From contig CAVXZW010000029.1 in the NCBI GenBank assembly GCA_963766445.1, positions 62,001 to 126,000 on the forward strand: 64,000 bases of DNA, written 5' to 3'. A program made the position numbers and the translations under genes. Origin of the DNA: JAICYJ01 sp963766445 (lineage in GTDB: Bacteria; Actinomycetota; Thermoleophilia; Gaiellales; JAICJC01). The notes beneath the pieces are model-generated. The model saw nothing but the letters and a program-made list of their open reading frames with translations, was not told the DNA's origin and ran no database searches. Shown here in pieces: positions 42,605 through 51,169 of this stretch (position 1 is its first letter; each line of letters opens with the position of its first letter).

Positions 42605-43132
42605 ATGGGCCACCCCGACCTTCGCAGCAAGATTCGTGACATCCCCGACTTTCCCCGGCCGGGAATCGTGTTCAAGGACATCATGCCTCTCCTGGCGGAC
42701 GCCGAATCGCTGGAGGCGGCCGTCGACGATCTGGCGGAGTGGGCACGGCCGCTCGAGGTCGACTACGTCGTCGGGGCCGAAGCGCGCGGGTTCATCCTCG
42801 GTTCGGCGCTCGCCTACAAGCTGGGATCGGGGTTCGTCTGCGCGCGCAAGCCGGGCAAGCTCCCGTACCTCACCGTCGGCGCCAAGTACGCACTCGAGTA
42901 CGGGTTCGACGCCCTCGAGATGCACGTCGATGCCGTGCCCAAGGGGGCGCGCGTGCTCGTGCACGACGACCTGCTGGCCACCGGCGGCACGGCAAAGGCC
43001 AAGATCGAGCTGGTCGAGCAGCTGGGCGCCGAGGTCGTGGGGCTGGCCTTCGTGGTCGAGCTGACCTTCCTGGGCGGCCGCGACAAGCTCTACCCCTACC
43101 GCGTGCACTCGCTGATCAGCTACGACAGCTGA
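42605..43132 (+). CDS. apt: Adenine phosphoribosyltransferase
   Basis: A 175-residue purine-salvage enzyme converting adenine and PRPP to AMP. It has IRDIPDFPRPGIVFKDIMP (N-terminal hood), VGAEARGFILGSALAYKLG, and the PRPP loop RVLVHDDLLATGGTAKAKIE near residue 120. Full length with no breaks. Ends 2 bp before the convergent FtsR-like gene. Confidence 0.95.
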   Translation: MGHPDLRSKIRDIPDFPRPGIVFKDIMPLLADAESLEAAVDDLAEWARPLEVDYVVGAEARGFILGSALAYKLGSGFVCARKPGKLPYLTVGAKYALEYGFDALEMHVDAVPKGARVLVHDDLLATGGTAKAKIELVEQLGAEVVGLAFVVELTFLGGRDKLYPYRVHSLISYDS

Positions 43133-43134
43133 GC

Positions 43135-43824
43135 TCAGCGCACGGAGTGGCGCAGGTCGCGCACCAGCAGCAGGTGCGTGAGATCGCTGGTCAGCTCCGC
43201 CAGCGCCTCCAGCTCCTCCAGCCCGGCCTCGCGCCGGTCGGCGTTCGACGAGCGCAGCGACGGCGCCAGGATCTGCTCCAGCAGGCCCGCCTCGCGTCCC
43301 ACGGCCGAGCGGAACGCCTTCAGATGGCGGGCGGCCACGCCGTAGCGGGCCAGGCGCTGGCAGAGCGCCACGATCTCGACGTCCGTGCGCGTGTACGGCT
43401 TCGGCAGGCCGGTGCGTCGCCCCTCGAGCAGCCCGTACTCCTCCAGCTCCTGGATGAAGCGCAGGTCGGCGTCGGTCTCGCCGACGAGATCCTCCAGCGT
43501 CAGCTGCCGATCCGCCTGCGCGAGTGCGCGGGCGCGCCGGCGGCGGGTTCCTGTGGGGCGGGAGACGCCCTGCGTCAGCATGTCGCGGATCACGGCCAGC
43601 GGCAGGAACTCGTCGCGCTGCATGCGCAGGATCGCCCGCAGCCGCTCCACGTCGTCCAGGCTGAACAGGCGATAGCCACCCTGGGTGCGCCGGGGGGCGA
43701 TCAGCTTCTGGTCCTCCAGGAACCGGATCTTCGAGATCGAGATGTCGTCGAACTCCTCGCCCAACATCCGGCAGACCGCGCCGATGGTGAGGTTGGAGGG
43801 AAGGGTGTCAGGTTCTGCGGCCAT
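43135..43824 (-). CDS. MerR-family regulator, FtsR-like
   Basis: A 229-residue protein with an N-terminal MerR winged HTH (SNLTIGAVCRMLGEEFDDIS, ISKIRFLEDQKLIAPRRTQG and GYRLFSLDDVERL). The long C-terminal helical region includes PYTRTDVEIVALCQRLARYG. Length, sequence and the neighbouring FHA gene match the actinobacterial FtsR group, which controls cell-division genes such as ftsZ. It is downstream of FHA by 3 nt, in one operon. Confidence 0.82.
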   Translation of the reverse strand: MAAEPDTLPSNLTIGAVCRMLGEEFDDISISKIRFLEDQKLIAPRRTQGGYRLFSLDDVERLRAILRMQRDEFLPLAVIRDMLTQGVSRPTGTRRRRARALAQADRQLTLEDLVGETDADLRFIQELEEYGLLEGRRTGLPKPYTRTDVEIVALCQRLARYGVAARHLKAFRSAVGREAGLLEQILAPSLRSSNADRREAGLEELEALAELTSDLTHLLLVRDLRHSVR

Positions 43825-43827
43825 TGC

Positions 43828-44280
43828 TCAGTTCTCGATGAATGCCAGCCGGTACTTGCCGATCTGCAGCTCGTCCCCGTCGCTCAGCCGGGCATCCTCG
43901 ACCCGCTCGCGGTTCACGTAGGTGCCATTCAGGCTGCCCTGGTCGACGATGTGGATGCCGTCCTGGCGCTGCTCCAGCACCGCGTGCTCGCGGGAGACGG
44001 TGACGTCGTCGAGGAACACGTCGCTCTCCGGGGTGCGGCCGATGGAGGTGATCGACGGCCCCACCGGGAACTGGTCGCCGGCACGCCCGCCGCCCAGCCG
44101 GATCACCAGCGTCGCACCCTCGACCACGGCTTCCATCACGCCGCTGTCGGCCCCCGGCTCGGCCGGCGGGGTGAAGCTGACCGTTGCCTCGCCCTCCGCC
44201 AGCTCGATCAGGCTGGCACCACACCGCCCGCAGAACCGCGCCGATTCGCGGTTGTGGTGTCCGCACTCGGGGCAGTACAC
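43828..44280 (-). CDS. Zinc-ribbon FHA-domain protein (GarA-like)
   Basis: A 150-residue protein. The N-terminal zinc ribbon is MYCPECGHHNRESARFCGRC. The FHA domain occupies about residues 60-148: SITSIGRTPESDVFLDDVTVSREHAVLEQ, GSLNGTYVNRERVED and LQIGKYRLAF. FHA domains bind phosphothreonine. In actinobacteria the related GarA is a Ser/Thr-kinase target controlling central metabolism; here the N-terminus is a zinc ribbon rather than the GarA phospho-motif ETTS. It is preceded by the RsiG-like gene with a 3-nt gap. Confidence 0.87.
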   Translation of the reverse strand: MYCPECGHHNRESARFCGRCGASLIELAEGEATVSFTPPAEPGADSGVMEAVVEGATLVIRLGGGRAGDQFPVGPSITSIGRTPESDVFLDDVTVSREHAVLEQRQDGIHIVDQGSLNGTYVNRERVEDARLSDGDELQIGKYRLAFIEN

Positions 44281-44283
44281 GCG

Positions 44284-44541
44284 CTACGTCGCCTCGTCTG
44301 AAAGCTCTGGAGGCCCCTTGTGGGCGAGGATCTCGGTCAGCCGGTCGATGTCGACCGCCAGCGTCTCGTCACCGCCGTGGCGGCGCTTGATGCGGTCGAC
44401 CAGCTCGGCCCGCAGGATGTCGATGCGGCCGTGGAGCAGCCGCCGGCGGTAGGAGATCTCCTCCTCCTCACGCACGTGCTCGTCGATCAGGCTGCGAAGT
44501 GCGTCGTCGTCAAGGGTCGCGAAATCGGGCAGAACGTCCAT
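44284..44541 (-). CDS. RsiG-like c-di-GMP-responsive anti-sigma factor candidate
   Basis: An 85-residue helical protein. EEEEISYRRRLLHGRIDIL fits the c-di-GMP motif of RsiG, E(X)3S(X)2R(X)3Q(X)3D, at E26, S30, R33 and D41, with His37 in place of Gln. Single-motif RsiG proteins are known from Rubrobacter, where they act as homodimers on sigma WhiG; Streptomyces RsiG has two copies. First gene of the operon with FHA and FtsR-like genes. A TAGACT element lies 27 nt upstream of the ATG. No WhiG gene is in the window. Confidence 0.7.
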   Translation of the reverse strand: MDVLPDFATLDDDALRSLIDEHVREEEEISYRRRLLHGRIDILRAELVDRIKRRHGGDETLAVDIDRLTEILAHKGPPELSDEAT

Positions 44542-44600
44542 GCGGTTTCCAATCGGCGGGGTTAGTGAAGTCTACCCGGCACGCCGAGATTCCTCAAGCT

Positions 44601-47096
44601 CTAGTTGAGGGTTTCAGCCGGCTGGGCGGAGACGATCTCCTCCAACATGGCGCGGTACTTCGCCTCCAGCCGCATGGAGTCCTCCCGCGTGCGTCCCTCT
44701 GCGTAGATGTGGAACACCGGTTCGTCGGGGTCGGGGATCAGCTGCGCCCACCCGCCCTTCTCGAACACCTTGAGCCCGTCCATGTGGTCGGTGCGCAGCC
44801 GCTTGGTCGATTCGATCAGCAGCCGCATGGCGGTGCCCTTGACCGCCCACGGGCAGGGTGCCTGGGTGTGCACGCGCGTGATCTCGGGCAGGCCCGAGGC
44901 CAGCTCCGACAGGGTGGCCGGCGAGCGGGCCAGGATCTCGAGCACCTTGCCGGTTGACGCCAGCGCGTCGTAGGCGGGCAGGAAGTCGGGAAACACGTAG
45001 CCGCCGCCGGACGCGCCCGCGAACAGCACGCCCTCCTCGGTGGCCGCCGACAGCAGCGCGTGCAGCGAGGCCTGGGTGCGCTCGACCCGGTTGGAGGAGC
45101 CGTTCACCACGTGCTCCACCTCGTACGTCTCCGTTACCGGCACCAGCAGCGTCCCGACCGCGGTCTGCGCCGACAGCTCGCGCAGTAGCAGGAGCAGCGT
45201 CGTCTCGGCCGGGATCGGCTGCCCGGTCTCGTCCACCAGCCAGATTCGCTCGCCCGCGATGTCCAGCAGCACACCGACCGCGGCGCCGACCGCGCGCACC
45301 ATCTGCGCCGTCTCGGCCAGCGACTGCTCGTGCGTCTTGGTCGGCAGGTCGCCGATGTCGACCGGCGCATTCATCGAGATCAGCTCGACCCCGAGGTCGC
45401 CGATCATGTTCGGCACCACCAGCGAGGCCGGCGAGTGCGCGTAGTTCAGCACCATCCGGAACCCGCGTGCGCGGATCGCGGCCACGTCCAGGATCTCGAG
45501 CAGGTCCTGCACGTAGATCTCGGTCGCCCGCGAGGGGTAGCTGAGCCGGCCGATCTCGGTCGCAGAGACCCGCCGGAACTCCTGCCGCGAGTAGGTGCGC
45601 TCGATCGACTTGATGGTGGCGTCGGAGACGAGGATGCCGGGCGCCTCGAAGAAGCGGATCTCGACCACCTCCGGGTCATCCTGCGAGATCTGGACGTGTA
45701 CGCCGCCCGCCCGCTCATCGATCTTGAGCTGGTGCCGCGCCACGGCCGGCATCGCCACCCGCAGGTCGGAGACGTTGACGCCGGTCGCGGCAAGGCCGGA
45801 TATCAGCGATCGCTTGATCATGCGCGCCGCCGGGTTGGCGTCGCGGCTGACCACGATCCGCGCGTCGCGCGCCAGCGTGGTGCCGTAGGCCATCCCGATC
45901 CGGGAGGCCACGTCGGGCGTGATGTCGACGTTGACGAGGCCGCTCACCTCGTCGCGGCCGAACAGCGTCGTGATGCCGCGAGACTCCCAGATCAGGTTGG
46001 AGTGGATGGCGGCACCGGCCTCGATCGTCTTGAACGGGTACACCTTCACGTTCGGCGCCAGCACCGACTGCGAGCCGATCGAGCACTCGTCGCCGATCGC
46101 CACGCCCTCGTTGACCACCGCATGCGCGCGCACGTCCACGCCCTTGCCCAGGATCGCGCCCTCGATGCGGGCGCTCTGGCCGATGTAGCTGCCGGAGTCG
46201 ATCACGCTGCGCTCGATCTGGGCGCCATCCTTGACCACCGCGTTCTGGCCGAGCACGGAATAGGCACCGATCCGCGCGCCCGGCTCGATCTTGGAGTAGT
46301 TGCCGACGAAGGCCGGGCCCTGGATCTGGCCCAGCTCGGGCAGCTGCACGCCGTCACCCAGATAGACGTTGTCGCGCAGGCGGATGCCCGGTAGGTCGAG
46401 CTCGATGCGGCCGTCCAGCGCGTCGAAGTTGGCCTGCCGGTACTGCTCCAGGTTGCCGACGTCCTGCCAGTAGCCCTCCAGGACGTGGCCGTACAGGTGC
46501 TTGCCGCGCGACAGCAGGGCCGGGAACAGCTGCTTGGAGAAGTCGTACGGCTCGTCGGCGGGCACGTTCCGCAGCACCTCCGGCTCCAGCACGTAGACGC
46601 CGGTGTTGATCGTGTCGGAGAACACCTGCCCCCACGACGGCTTCTCCAGGAACCGCTCGATGCGGCCGTCCTCATCGATGATCACGACGCCGAACTCGAG
46701 CGGGTTTTCGACCGACTTGAGGCCCAGCGTCGCCACCGCGCCGCCGGCCTTGTGCGCCGCCACGATCGCGGTCAGGTCGAAGTCGCAGAGCGCGTCGCCG
46801 GAGATCACGAGGAACGTCTCGTCCAGCAGCGCCTCGGCGTGCTTGACGCTGCCCGCGGTGCCAAGCGGCGTCTCCTCGACCGAGTAGTGCAGCGTCACGC
46901 CCATCGACTCGCCGTCGCCGAAATAGCCGCGGATCACCTGCGGCAGGTACGCCACCGTGACCACGATCTCGTCGATGCCGTGGCGCCGCAGCAGGTCGAT
47001 GATGTGCTCCATGCAGGGCTTGCCCACGATCGGCACCATCGGCTTGGGCTGGTTCGAGGTGAGCGGGCGCAGGCGCGTGCCCTCGCCGCCTGCCAT
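44601..47096 (-). CDS. Mannose-1-phosphate guanylyltransferase fused to a degenerate phosphomannomutase domain
   Basis: Residues 1 to about 230 are a nucleotidyltransferase (MAGGEGTRLRPLTSNQPKPM, EETPLGTAGSVKHAEALLD). About 240-370 is a left-handed beta-helix of hexapeptide repeats (VGNYSKIEPGARIGAYSVLG). From about 375 to the end is a phosphohexomutase fold. That half lacks both catalytic signatures: the serine loop TASHNP is QISQDDPE, and DGDxDR is DIAGER. Only the sugar loop is recalled by GASGGGYVFP. It should make GDP-mannose (or a similar sugar nucleotide) but not interconvert phosphates. ATG 47096 overlaps the pgsA stop; homology and an AGGAGGG suggest the true start is an ATC at 47111. 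Confidence 0.88.
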   Translation of the reverse strand: MAGGEGTRLRPLTSNQPKPMVPIVGKPCMEHIIDLLRRHGIDEIVVTVAYLPQVIRGYFGDGESMGVTLHYSVEETPLGTAGSVKHAEALLDETFLVISGDALCDFDLTAIVAAHKAGGAVATLGLKSVENPLEFGVVIIDEDGRIERFLEKPSWGQVFSDTINTGVYVLEPEVLRNVPADEPYDFSKQLFPALLSRGKHLYGHVLEGYWQDVGNLEQYRQANFDALDGRIELDLPGIRLRDNVYLGDGVQLPELGQIQGPAFVGNYSKIEPGARIGAYSVLGQNAVVKDGAQIERSVIDSGSYIGQSARIEGAILGKGVDVRAHAVVNEGVAIGDECSIGSQSVLAPNVKVYPFKTIEAGAAIHSNLIWESRGITTLFGRDEVSGLVNVDITPDVASRIGMAYGTTLARDARIVVSRDANPAARMIKRSLISGLAATGVNVSDLRVAMPAVARHQLKIDERAGGVHVQISQDDPEVVEIRFFEAPGILVSDATIKSIERTYSRQEFRRVSATEIGRLSYPSRATEIYVQDLLEILDVAAIRARGFRMVLNYAHSPASLVVPNMIGDLGVELISMNAPVDIGDLPTKTHEQSLAETAQMVRAVGAAVGVLLDIAGERIWLVDETGQPIPAETTLLLLLRELSAQTAVGTLLVPVTETYEVEHVVNGSSNRVERTQASLHALLSAATEEGVLFAGASGGGYVFPDFLPAYDALASTGKVLEILARSPATLSELASGLPEITRVHTQAPCPWAVKGTAMRLLIESTKRLRTDHMDGLKVFEKGGWAQLIPDPDEPVFHIYAEGRTREDSMRLEAKYRAMLEEIVSAQPAETLN

Positions 47097-47620
47097 CACG
47101 ACGGCTTTGATTCGAGACCCCCCTCCTGCTTCAGGTAACGTGCCCCGGCGGCGACCGACAGCAGCAGCCCGAGGATGTAGACCACCTTCGGCCAGTTCTG
47201 CTCGGTCAGCATCAGCAGGAACAGCGACAGCATGATGGCGGCGGTGCCGGCCTTGCCGAGCAGGTTCACCTGCACCTCGGTGGCCTCGTGGCGGGCGCGG
47301 AACACGGCAGCCAGCAGCGCGTCGCGTAGCAGCACCGGCGCCGCCAGCCACCACTCCAGCCGCTGGTGGTAGACCAGCAGCACCAGCGCCAGGTCGATCA
47401 GCAGCCGGTCGGCCAGCGGGTCGGCGATGCGGCCGAACCGCGACTGGGCATTGGCGTGGCGGGCCAGGTAGCCGTCCAGGAAGTCGGTCGAGGCGGCGGC
47501 GGCGAACAGCAGTGCGGCGGCGGTGCTAATCGCGTCGTCGGAACGGGCCAGAAGTATGGTGAACGGGACGATCGCCACCAGCCTGGCGGCCGTCAACGCG
47601 TTGGGCAGCCATTTGGGCAC
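47096..47620 (-). CDS. CDP-alcohol phosphatidyltransferase (PgsA-like)
   Basis: A 174-residue membrane enzyme. The CDP-alcohol motif D-x2-DG-x2-AR-x8-G-x3-D-x3-D is complete: DFLDGYLARHANAQSRFGR then IADPLADR. Four or five membrane helices follow. It transfers a phosphatidyl group from CDP-diacylglycerol to an alcohol; phosphatidylglycerophosphate or cardiolipin synthesis is likely, but the acceptor is not decided by sequence. GTG 47620 has TAGACT 10 nt upstream. Overlaps the downstream guanylyltransferase gene. Confidence 0.85.
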   Translation of the reverse strand: MPKWLPNALTAARLVAIVPFTILLARSDDAISTAAALLFAAAASTDFLDGYLARHANAQSRFGRIADPLADRLLIDLALVLLVYHQRLEWWLAAPVLLRDALLAAVFRARHEATEVQVNLLGKAGTAAIMLSLFLLMLTEQNWPKVVYILGLLLSVAAGARYLKQEGGLESKPS

Positions 47621-47662
47621 TGTGCAGTGCAGTCTACCGGGCGACCCGCGCCGGCCCTCCCT

Positions 47663-48532
47663 TCACGGCGGAGCCGTGACCGCCGCTCCACCGCGCCCGG
47701 ACGAGTGCCGGGCGGCAGCGGGATGGTGCATCAGCCAGATCGAGGCCAGACCCTGCCAGCGGCCGTAGCGGGCCAGCAGCTCGCGGTCGCCCGCGACGCC
47801 CAGCGCCCGGGCCAGACGCACAAGCGCCAGGTCGCCGGCCAGCCCGCGCTCGTGGCGGCCGAATCCATAGATCATGACAACGCCCACCGACCACTCCCCC
47901 AGCCCCGGTTCCCGGCGGATGCGGAGCTCCGCCCGCTCGGCGGGATCGTCGGCCAGCGCCTCCAGGCGCAACCGCCGCGCGGCACGGGTCAGCACCACCG
48001 CCCGCTTCGGCGACAGGCCGGCCCGCTCGAGCAGCGCCGGGTGCGCCGACGCGAGCGTCTCGGCGGCGGGTGCCAGCATGAAGCGCCCGCAAGGGCGGCC
48101 GAGCCGGCGGATGATGCGCCGCTCGATCGCGAGCGCGTCGCCGGAGCGGATCAACTGCCCGCACACGGCCCGGATCAGGGCGTGCTCCGGGGTGGCGAGC
48201 ATCAGCGGCCGCAGCCCGCGCAGCCGAGACGTCATCGGTCGCAGCAGCGGGTCGTCGGCCGCCATCCGCAGGAACGGCGTCGTGTCCAGGCCGACGCCGA
48301 GCAGCCGGCGCAGGCGATCGTGTGCGAGGCACGGATCCGGACTGTCGATGCGCGCCTGCAGGGGGCCGTCGTGCCGCTGCCAAACGTGGGCGACGGCGTC
48401 GTGCTCACCGGCCGGGTATGCCAGTTGCAGCACGCTTCCCCGGAAGCTGCGGGACAGATCGGGTGAGCCGATCGACCGTGCCAGCAGATAGGGCGCGGCC
48501 GGGGTGTAGGTGACATCGAGCACCGGGCGCAT
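47663..48532 (-). CDS. DNA-3-methyladenine glycosylase II (AlkA-like, HhH-GPD)
   Basis: A 289-residue base-excision glycosylase. The HhH-GPD part from about residue 115 has LIRAVCGQLIRSGDALAIER, the hairpin LRREPGLGEWSVGVVMIYG-type segment (IRREPGLGEWSVGVVM) and the catalytic aspartate in RGLAGDLALVRL. It removes alkylated purines. It follows the EamA gene with a 14-nt gap, probably one transcript. Confidence 0.87.
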   Translation of the reverse strand: MRPVLDVTYTPAAPYLLARSIGSPDLSRSFRGSVLQLAYPAGEHDAVAHVWQRHDGPLQARIDSPDPCLAHDRLRRLLGVGLDTTPFLRMAADDPLLRPMTSRLRGLRPLMLATPEHALIRAVCGQLIRSGDALAIERRIIRRLGRPCGRFMLAPAAETLASAHPALLERAGLSPKRAVVLTRAARRLRLEALADDPAERAELRIRREPGLGEWSVGVVMIYGFGRHERGLAGDLALVRLARALGVAGDRELLARYGRWQGLASIWLMHHPAAARHSSGRGGAAVTAPP

Positions 48533-48546
48533 CCTAGAGAACGGAT

Positions 48547-49449
48547 CTACGGAGGCGGAGGCGCGGCCTCGGTCGCCGAGAGCCGCACCGGCAGCCGCAC
48601 CTCGCCGCTGACCTGGACGATGACGGCGACCAGCACCACCAGGCCGCCCACCAGCGTGGCGGCGTCAGGTGTCTCGGAGAAGGCGATCCACACCCACAGC
48701 GGCCCCAGCACCACCTCGAGCAGCGTGATCAGTGCCACCTCGGCGGCGTTGATCAGGCGCGCGCCGACCGCGAACAGGGCCAGGCCGACGCCCATCTGGA
48801 AGGCTCCGATCAGCACCAGGAAGACCAGGTCGCGGCTCGTGAGGGTGCTGGGCGCGGCGAACGGCGCGGCCACGCAGACAACCATGACCTGGGACAGGCA
48901 GACGGCCGGGATCATGGACACGTCGCGGCGGTGGCGCGTGATCACGATCGCGATGGCAAACGCAAAGGACATCAGCAGCGAAACGCCGTCGCCGATCACG
49001 TCGGCGTTGCCGGGCGTCCCGAACATAATGGCGACGCCGGCCACCGCGATCCCCATCGCCGCCCATGTCCGCCCGGTCACCGGCTCGCGCAGCACCACCC
49101 AGCCCAGCAACGCGGCCAGCACCGGTGAGATCGCCTGGGTGAACAGCACGTGCGCGACGGTGGTGTGGTTGAGGGCGACCATGAAGCTGCCGGAGGCGAT
49201 CGCGGTGCACACCGCCACGCCGACTCCAGCGATGCCGATCGAGCGGAATGCCCCGGCCACGTTGCCGCGCTCCGTGAGCCACACGAGCCCGAGCAGCGCC
49301 ACCAGCGCGAACGCGGCCCGGCCGGCCAGCTGCGTGGCCGTGCTGACGTCGAGCTCACGCTGGAACAGGCCGGCCGTCGACCAGGCGATGGCCGCCACGG
49401 CAACGGCCAGCTGGCCGCGCCTACGTGAGGAGAGGCGCCGAGGGTTCAC
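48547..49449 (-). CDS. EamA/DMT family transporter
   Basis: About 300 residues and ten membrane helices in two EamA repeats: LAVAVAAIAWSTAGLFQREL with SGSFMVALNHTTVAHVLFTQ, and the second repeat ending LEVVLGPLWVWIAFSE. GTG 49449 (VNPRRLSSRRRGQ) is chosen; TATGCT lies 8 nt upstream. Substrate unknown (metabolite or amino-acid export is usual). Confidence 0.87.
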   Translation of the reverse strand: MNPRRLSSRRRGQLAVAVAAIAWSTAGLFQRELDVSTATQLAGRAAFALVALLGLVWLTERGNVAGAFRSIGIAGVGVAVCTAIASGSFMVALNHTTVAHVLFTQAISPVLAALLGWVVLREPVTGRTWAAMGIAVAGVAIMFGTPGNADVIGDGVSLLMSFAFAIAIVITRHRRDVSMIPAVCLSQVMVVCVAAPFAAPSTLTSRDLVFLVLIGAFQMGVGLALFAVGARLINAAEVALITLLEVVLGPLWVWIAFSETPDAATLVGGLVVLVAVIVQVSGEVRLPVRLSATEAAPPPP

Positions 49450-49687
49450 GAGCGAAGAGCATAGGTGCGCTACCCGCCCTCGTCCCCCGGCCATCCTCCA
49501 CTCCACGCGGGTAGCCGAGGTGCCAGACGGTCGCGCTGCTGCACGAGGCCGCGCTCTGTGGCCGTTGGCGGTGCCGCGGATGCGGGCGGCCTGACCCATG
49601 ACGGGCTGCTATCGGGACGGGTCACCGCGCACACCTGATCGTAGGCCTCGGGTCCGGTACCTTGCCTCCTACCGATTGGAGGATCAG

Positions 49688-49888
49688 ATGAGCGGCGAGC
49701 AGTATCTCCACTGGCACGACGGCGTCGAGTTCGATGAGGCGACACAGACGTGGCGCGGTTACATCGAGGACAACAACTCCAGCTCGAATAAGCACCTGAC
49801 CGAGCAGACGTTCGACGACAAGGGCGACGCGATCGTGGCTGCGAGCAAGATGCTCTCCGAGGCGCGAAAGGGCCGTCCGCCCACCTAG
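49688..49888 (+). CDS. Small hypothetical protein
   Basis: A 66-residue protein, MSGEQYLHWHDGVEFDEATQ at the start and ASKMLSEARKGRPPT at the end, with GGAGG 6 nt before the ATG. Predicted small alpha/beta, acidic, soluble. No family recognised. The good ribosome binding site contrasts with the leaderless genes around it. Confidence 0.6.
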   Translation: MSGEQYLHWHDGVEFDEATQTWRGYIEDNNSSSNKHLTEQTFDDKGDAIVAASKMLSEARKGRPPT

Positions 49889-49980
49889 GGCTGCGGTCGG
49901 TCGGCGGCACGGCCCCCACGGGACATACCGCGCGCTCGATCTTCGGCCGCGCCCTGACGACCTACCGGGCGCGGTTCCGG

Positions 49981-50637
49981 GTGCTGGGCCCGATGGCCCT
50001 GCTGGTGTTCTCCATCGGCGGCGTGGCCGACGCGGCCGCGCAGCTCGTCGCGGATAGCGTCGCCCACGGGCATAGCGGCCACTGGGGGGGCACGCTGCTC
50101 CAGGCGGGCGCGCTCCTGACGGGCGCGGTCTCGTCGGCCGGCATCGTGTTCTACGGCGGGCTGAGCGAGCGGATCGTGTCCGAGCATCAGCACGGCAAGC
50201 GTGCGGCACCGGTGTCGGAGGTGCTGCGCACGCTGCCGTGGGTGTCACTGCTCGTGGCCGACGTCGTCGTGATTGCGATCAGCGTCGGCCTGACCCTGCT
50301 GCTCGTCGTGCCGGGGTTGGTCGCCTTCACGCTGATCTCCCTGACGGGGCCGGTGATCGTGATGGAGCGGGCCGGCGTGGCGCGCAGCCTCGTGCGGTCG
50401 GCCCGGCTGGTGTGGCCGCGGTTCTGGCTGACGGTCCGCGTGGTGACCATTCCCGTGCTGATCGAATCAGCCGCGCTACACGCTCTCTACGTTGTCGGGC
50501 TGCCGCACCCGTTCCTGGCAGGCGCCGCCTACGAGGCCGCGCTGGGCGTCACGATCGGGGCGCTGGTCGGGCTGGCCGAGGCGACGCTTGCCATCGACCT
50601 GGTCAGCCTCAGCCCGCGGCCAGCGCCTTCGCCTTGA
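49981..50637 (+). CDS. Multi-pass membrane protein of unknown function
   Basis: 218 residues with five or six membrane helices (MALLVFSIGGVADAAAQLV, LLVADVVVIAISVGLTLLLV, LVAFTLISLTGPVIVMERAG). The pattern MERAGVARSLVRSARLVWPRFW is common in glycerophosphoryl-diester-phosphodiesterase-like/DUF7544-type membrane domains. The frame is open upstream (ARSIFGRALTTYRARFRVL) without an ATG, GTG or TTG, so the real N-terminus may be missing. Confidence 0.6.
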   Translation: MLGPMALLVFSIGGVADAAAQLVADSVAHGHSGHWGGTLLQAGALLTGAVSSAGIVFYGGLSERIVSEHQHGKRAAPVSEVLRTLPWVSLLVADVVVIAISVGLTLLLVVPGLVAFTLISLTGPVIVMERAGVARSLVRSARLVWPRFWLTVRVVTIPVLIESAALHALYVVGLPHPFLAGAAYEAALGVTIGALVGLAEATLAIDLVSLSPRPAPSP

Positions 50638-51010
50638 GGGATTCGTACTCGGCCTGGTTGATGGCGCCGCTGTCGAGCAGCTGCTTGGCCTTCGCGATCT
50701 CCTCCGTCGAACTGGTCGGCGCGACCGAGCGGATGTGGTCGTCCAGCTGCTGCTGGGCGGCCTGCTGATCTCTGACGGCGCGCTGGGTCATGCCGTCGTG
50801 GTTGACGAGCAGGTAGATGAACACGCCCAGGTAGGGAACGACGATCACAAAGATCATCCACAACACCTTTTCGAACCCGCTTGCGTCATGGCGACGGAAC
50901 AGGTCCGAGAAGACCGTGATCAGCAGCCAGAACCAGATGATCCAGGCAAAGAACACGGCCATCGTCCAGAGCACGTTCAGGAACGATGGGTAACTCGTGA
51001 GCAGCGTCAT
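50609..51010 (-). CDS. PLDc_N and SHOCT domain small membrane protein
   Basis: A 133-residue protein with two membrane helices (LWTMAVFFAWIIWFWLLITV, VLWMIFVIVVPYLGVFIYLL) of the phospholipase D-nuclease N-terminal type. A C-terminal SHOCT domain follows (EEIAKAKQLLDSGAINQAEY then ESLKAKAL). Function unknown; SHOCT often mediates oligomerisation. Its 3' end overlaps the convergent membrane-protein gene by 29 bp. Confidence 0.8.
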   Translation of the reverse strand: MTLLTSYPSFLNVLWTMAVFFAWIIWFWLLITVFSDLFRRHDASGFEKVLWMIFVIVVPYLGVFIYLLVNHDGMTQRAVRDQQAAQQQLDDHIRSVAPTSSTEEIAKAKQLLDSGAINQAEYESLKAKALAAG

Positions 51011-51169
51011 CCGAAAACTCCTTCCGCCGCAACACAGCCGGCGCGCCGCGACCGTCATCCCGACACCGGGAGACCGCCGGATTTCCAGGGGAATCAACGC
51101 TAGATTCGCAGGTCTGGCCGCCGCGCGCAAGCCACGTCCGGGTTCCATGATCGCCGCCGCCCGGCTCGG

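Noticed and set aside
42739..44301. 520-codon open frame on the plus strand
   Set aside because: Overlaps the end of apt in another frame and is antisense to the FtsR-like and FHA genes, all of which have clear domains.
47600..47640. GCACTGCACAGTGC dyad before pgsA as an operator
   Set aside because: The near-palindrome overlaps the GTG start and is short; with a -10 hexamer immediately upstream it may be coincidental, so it is not listed.
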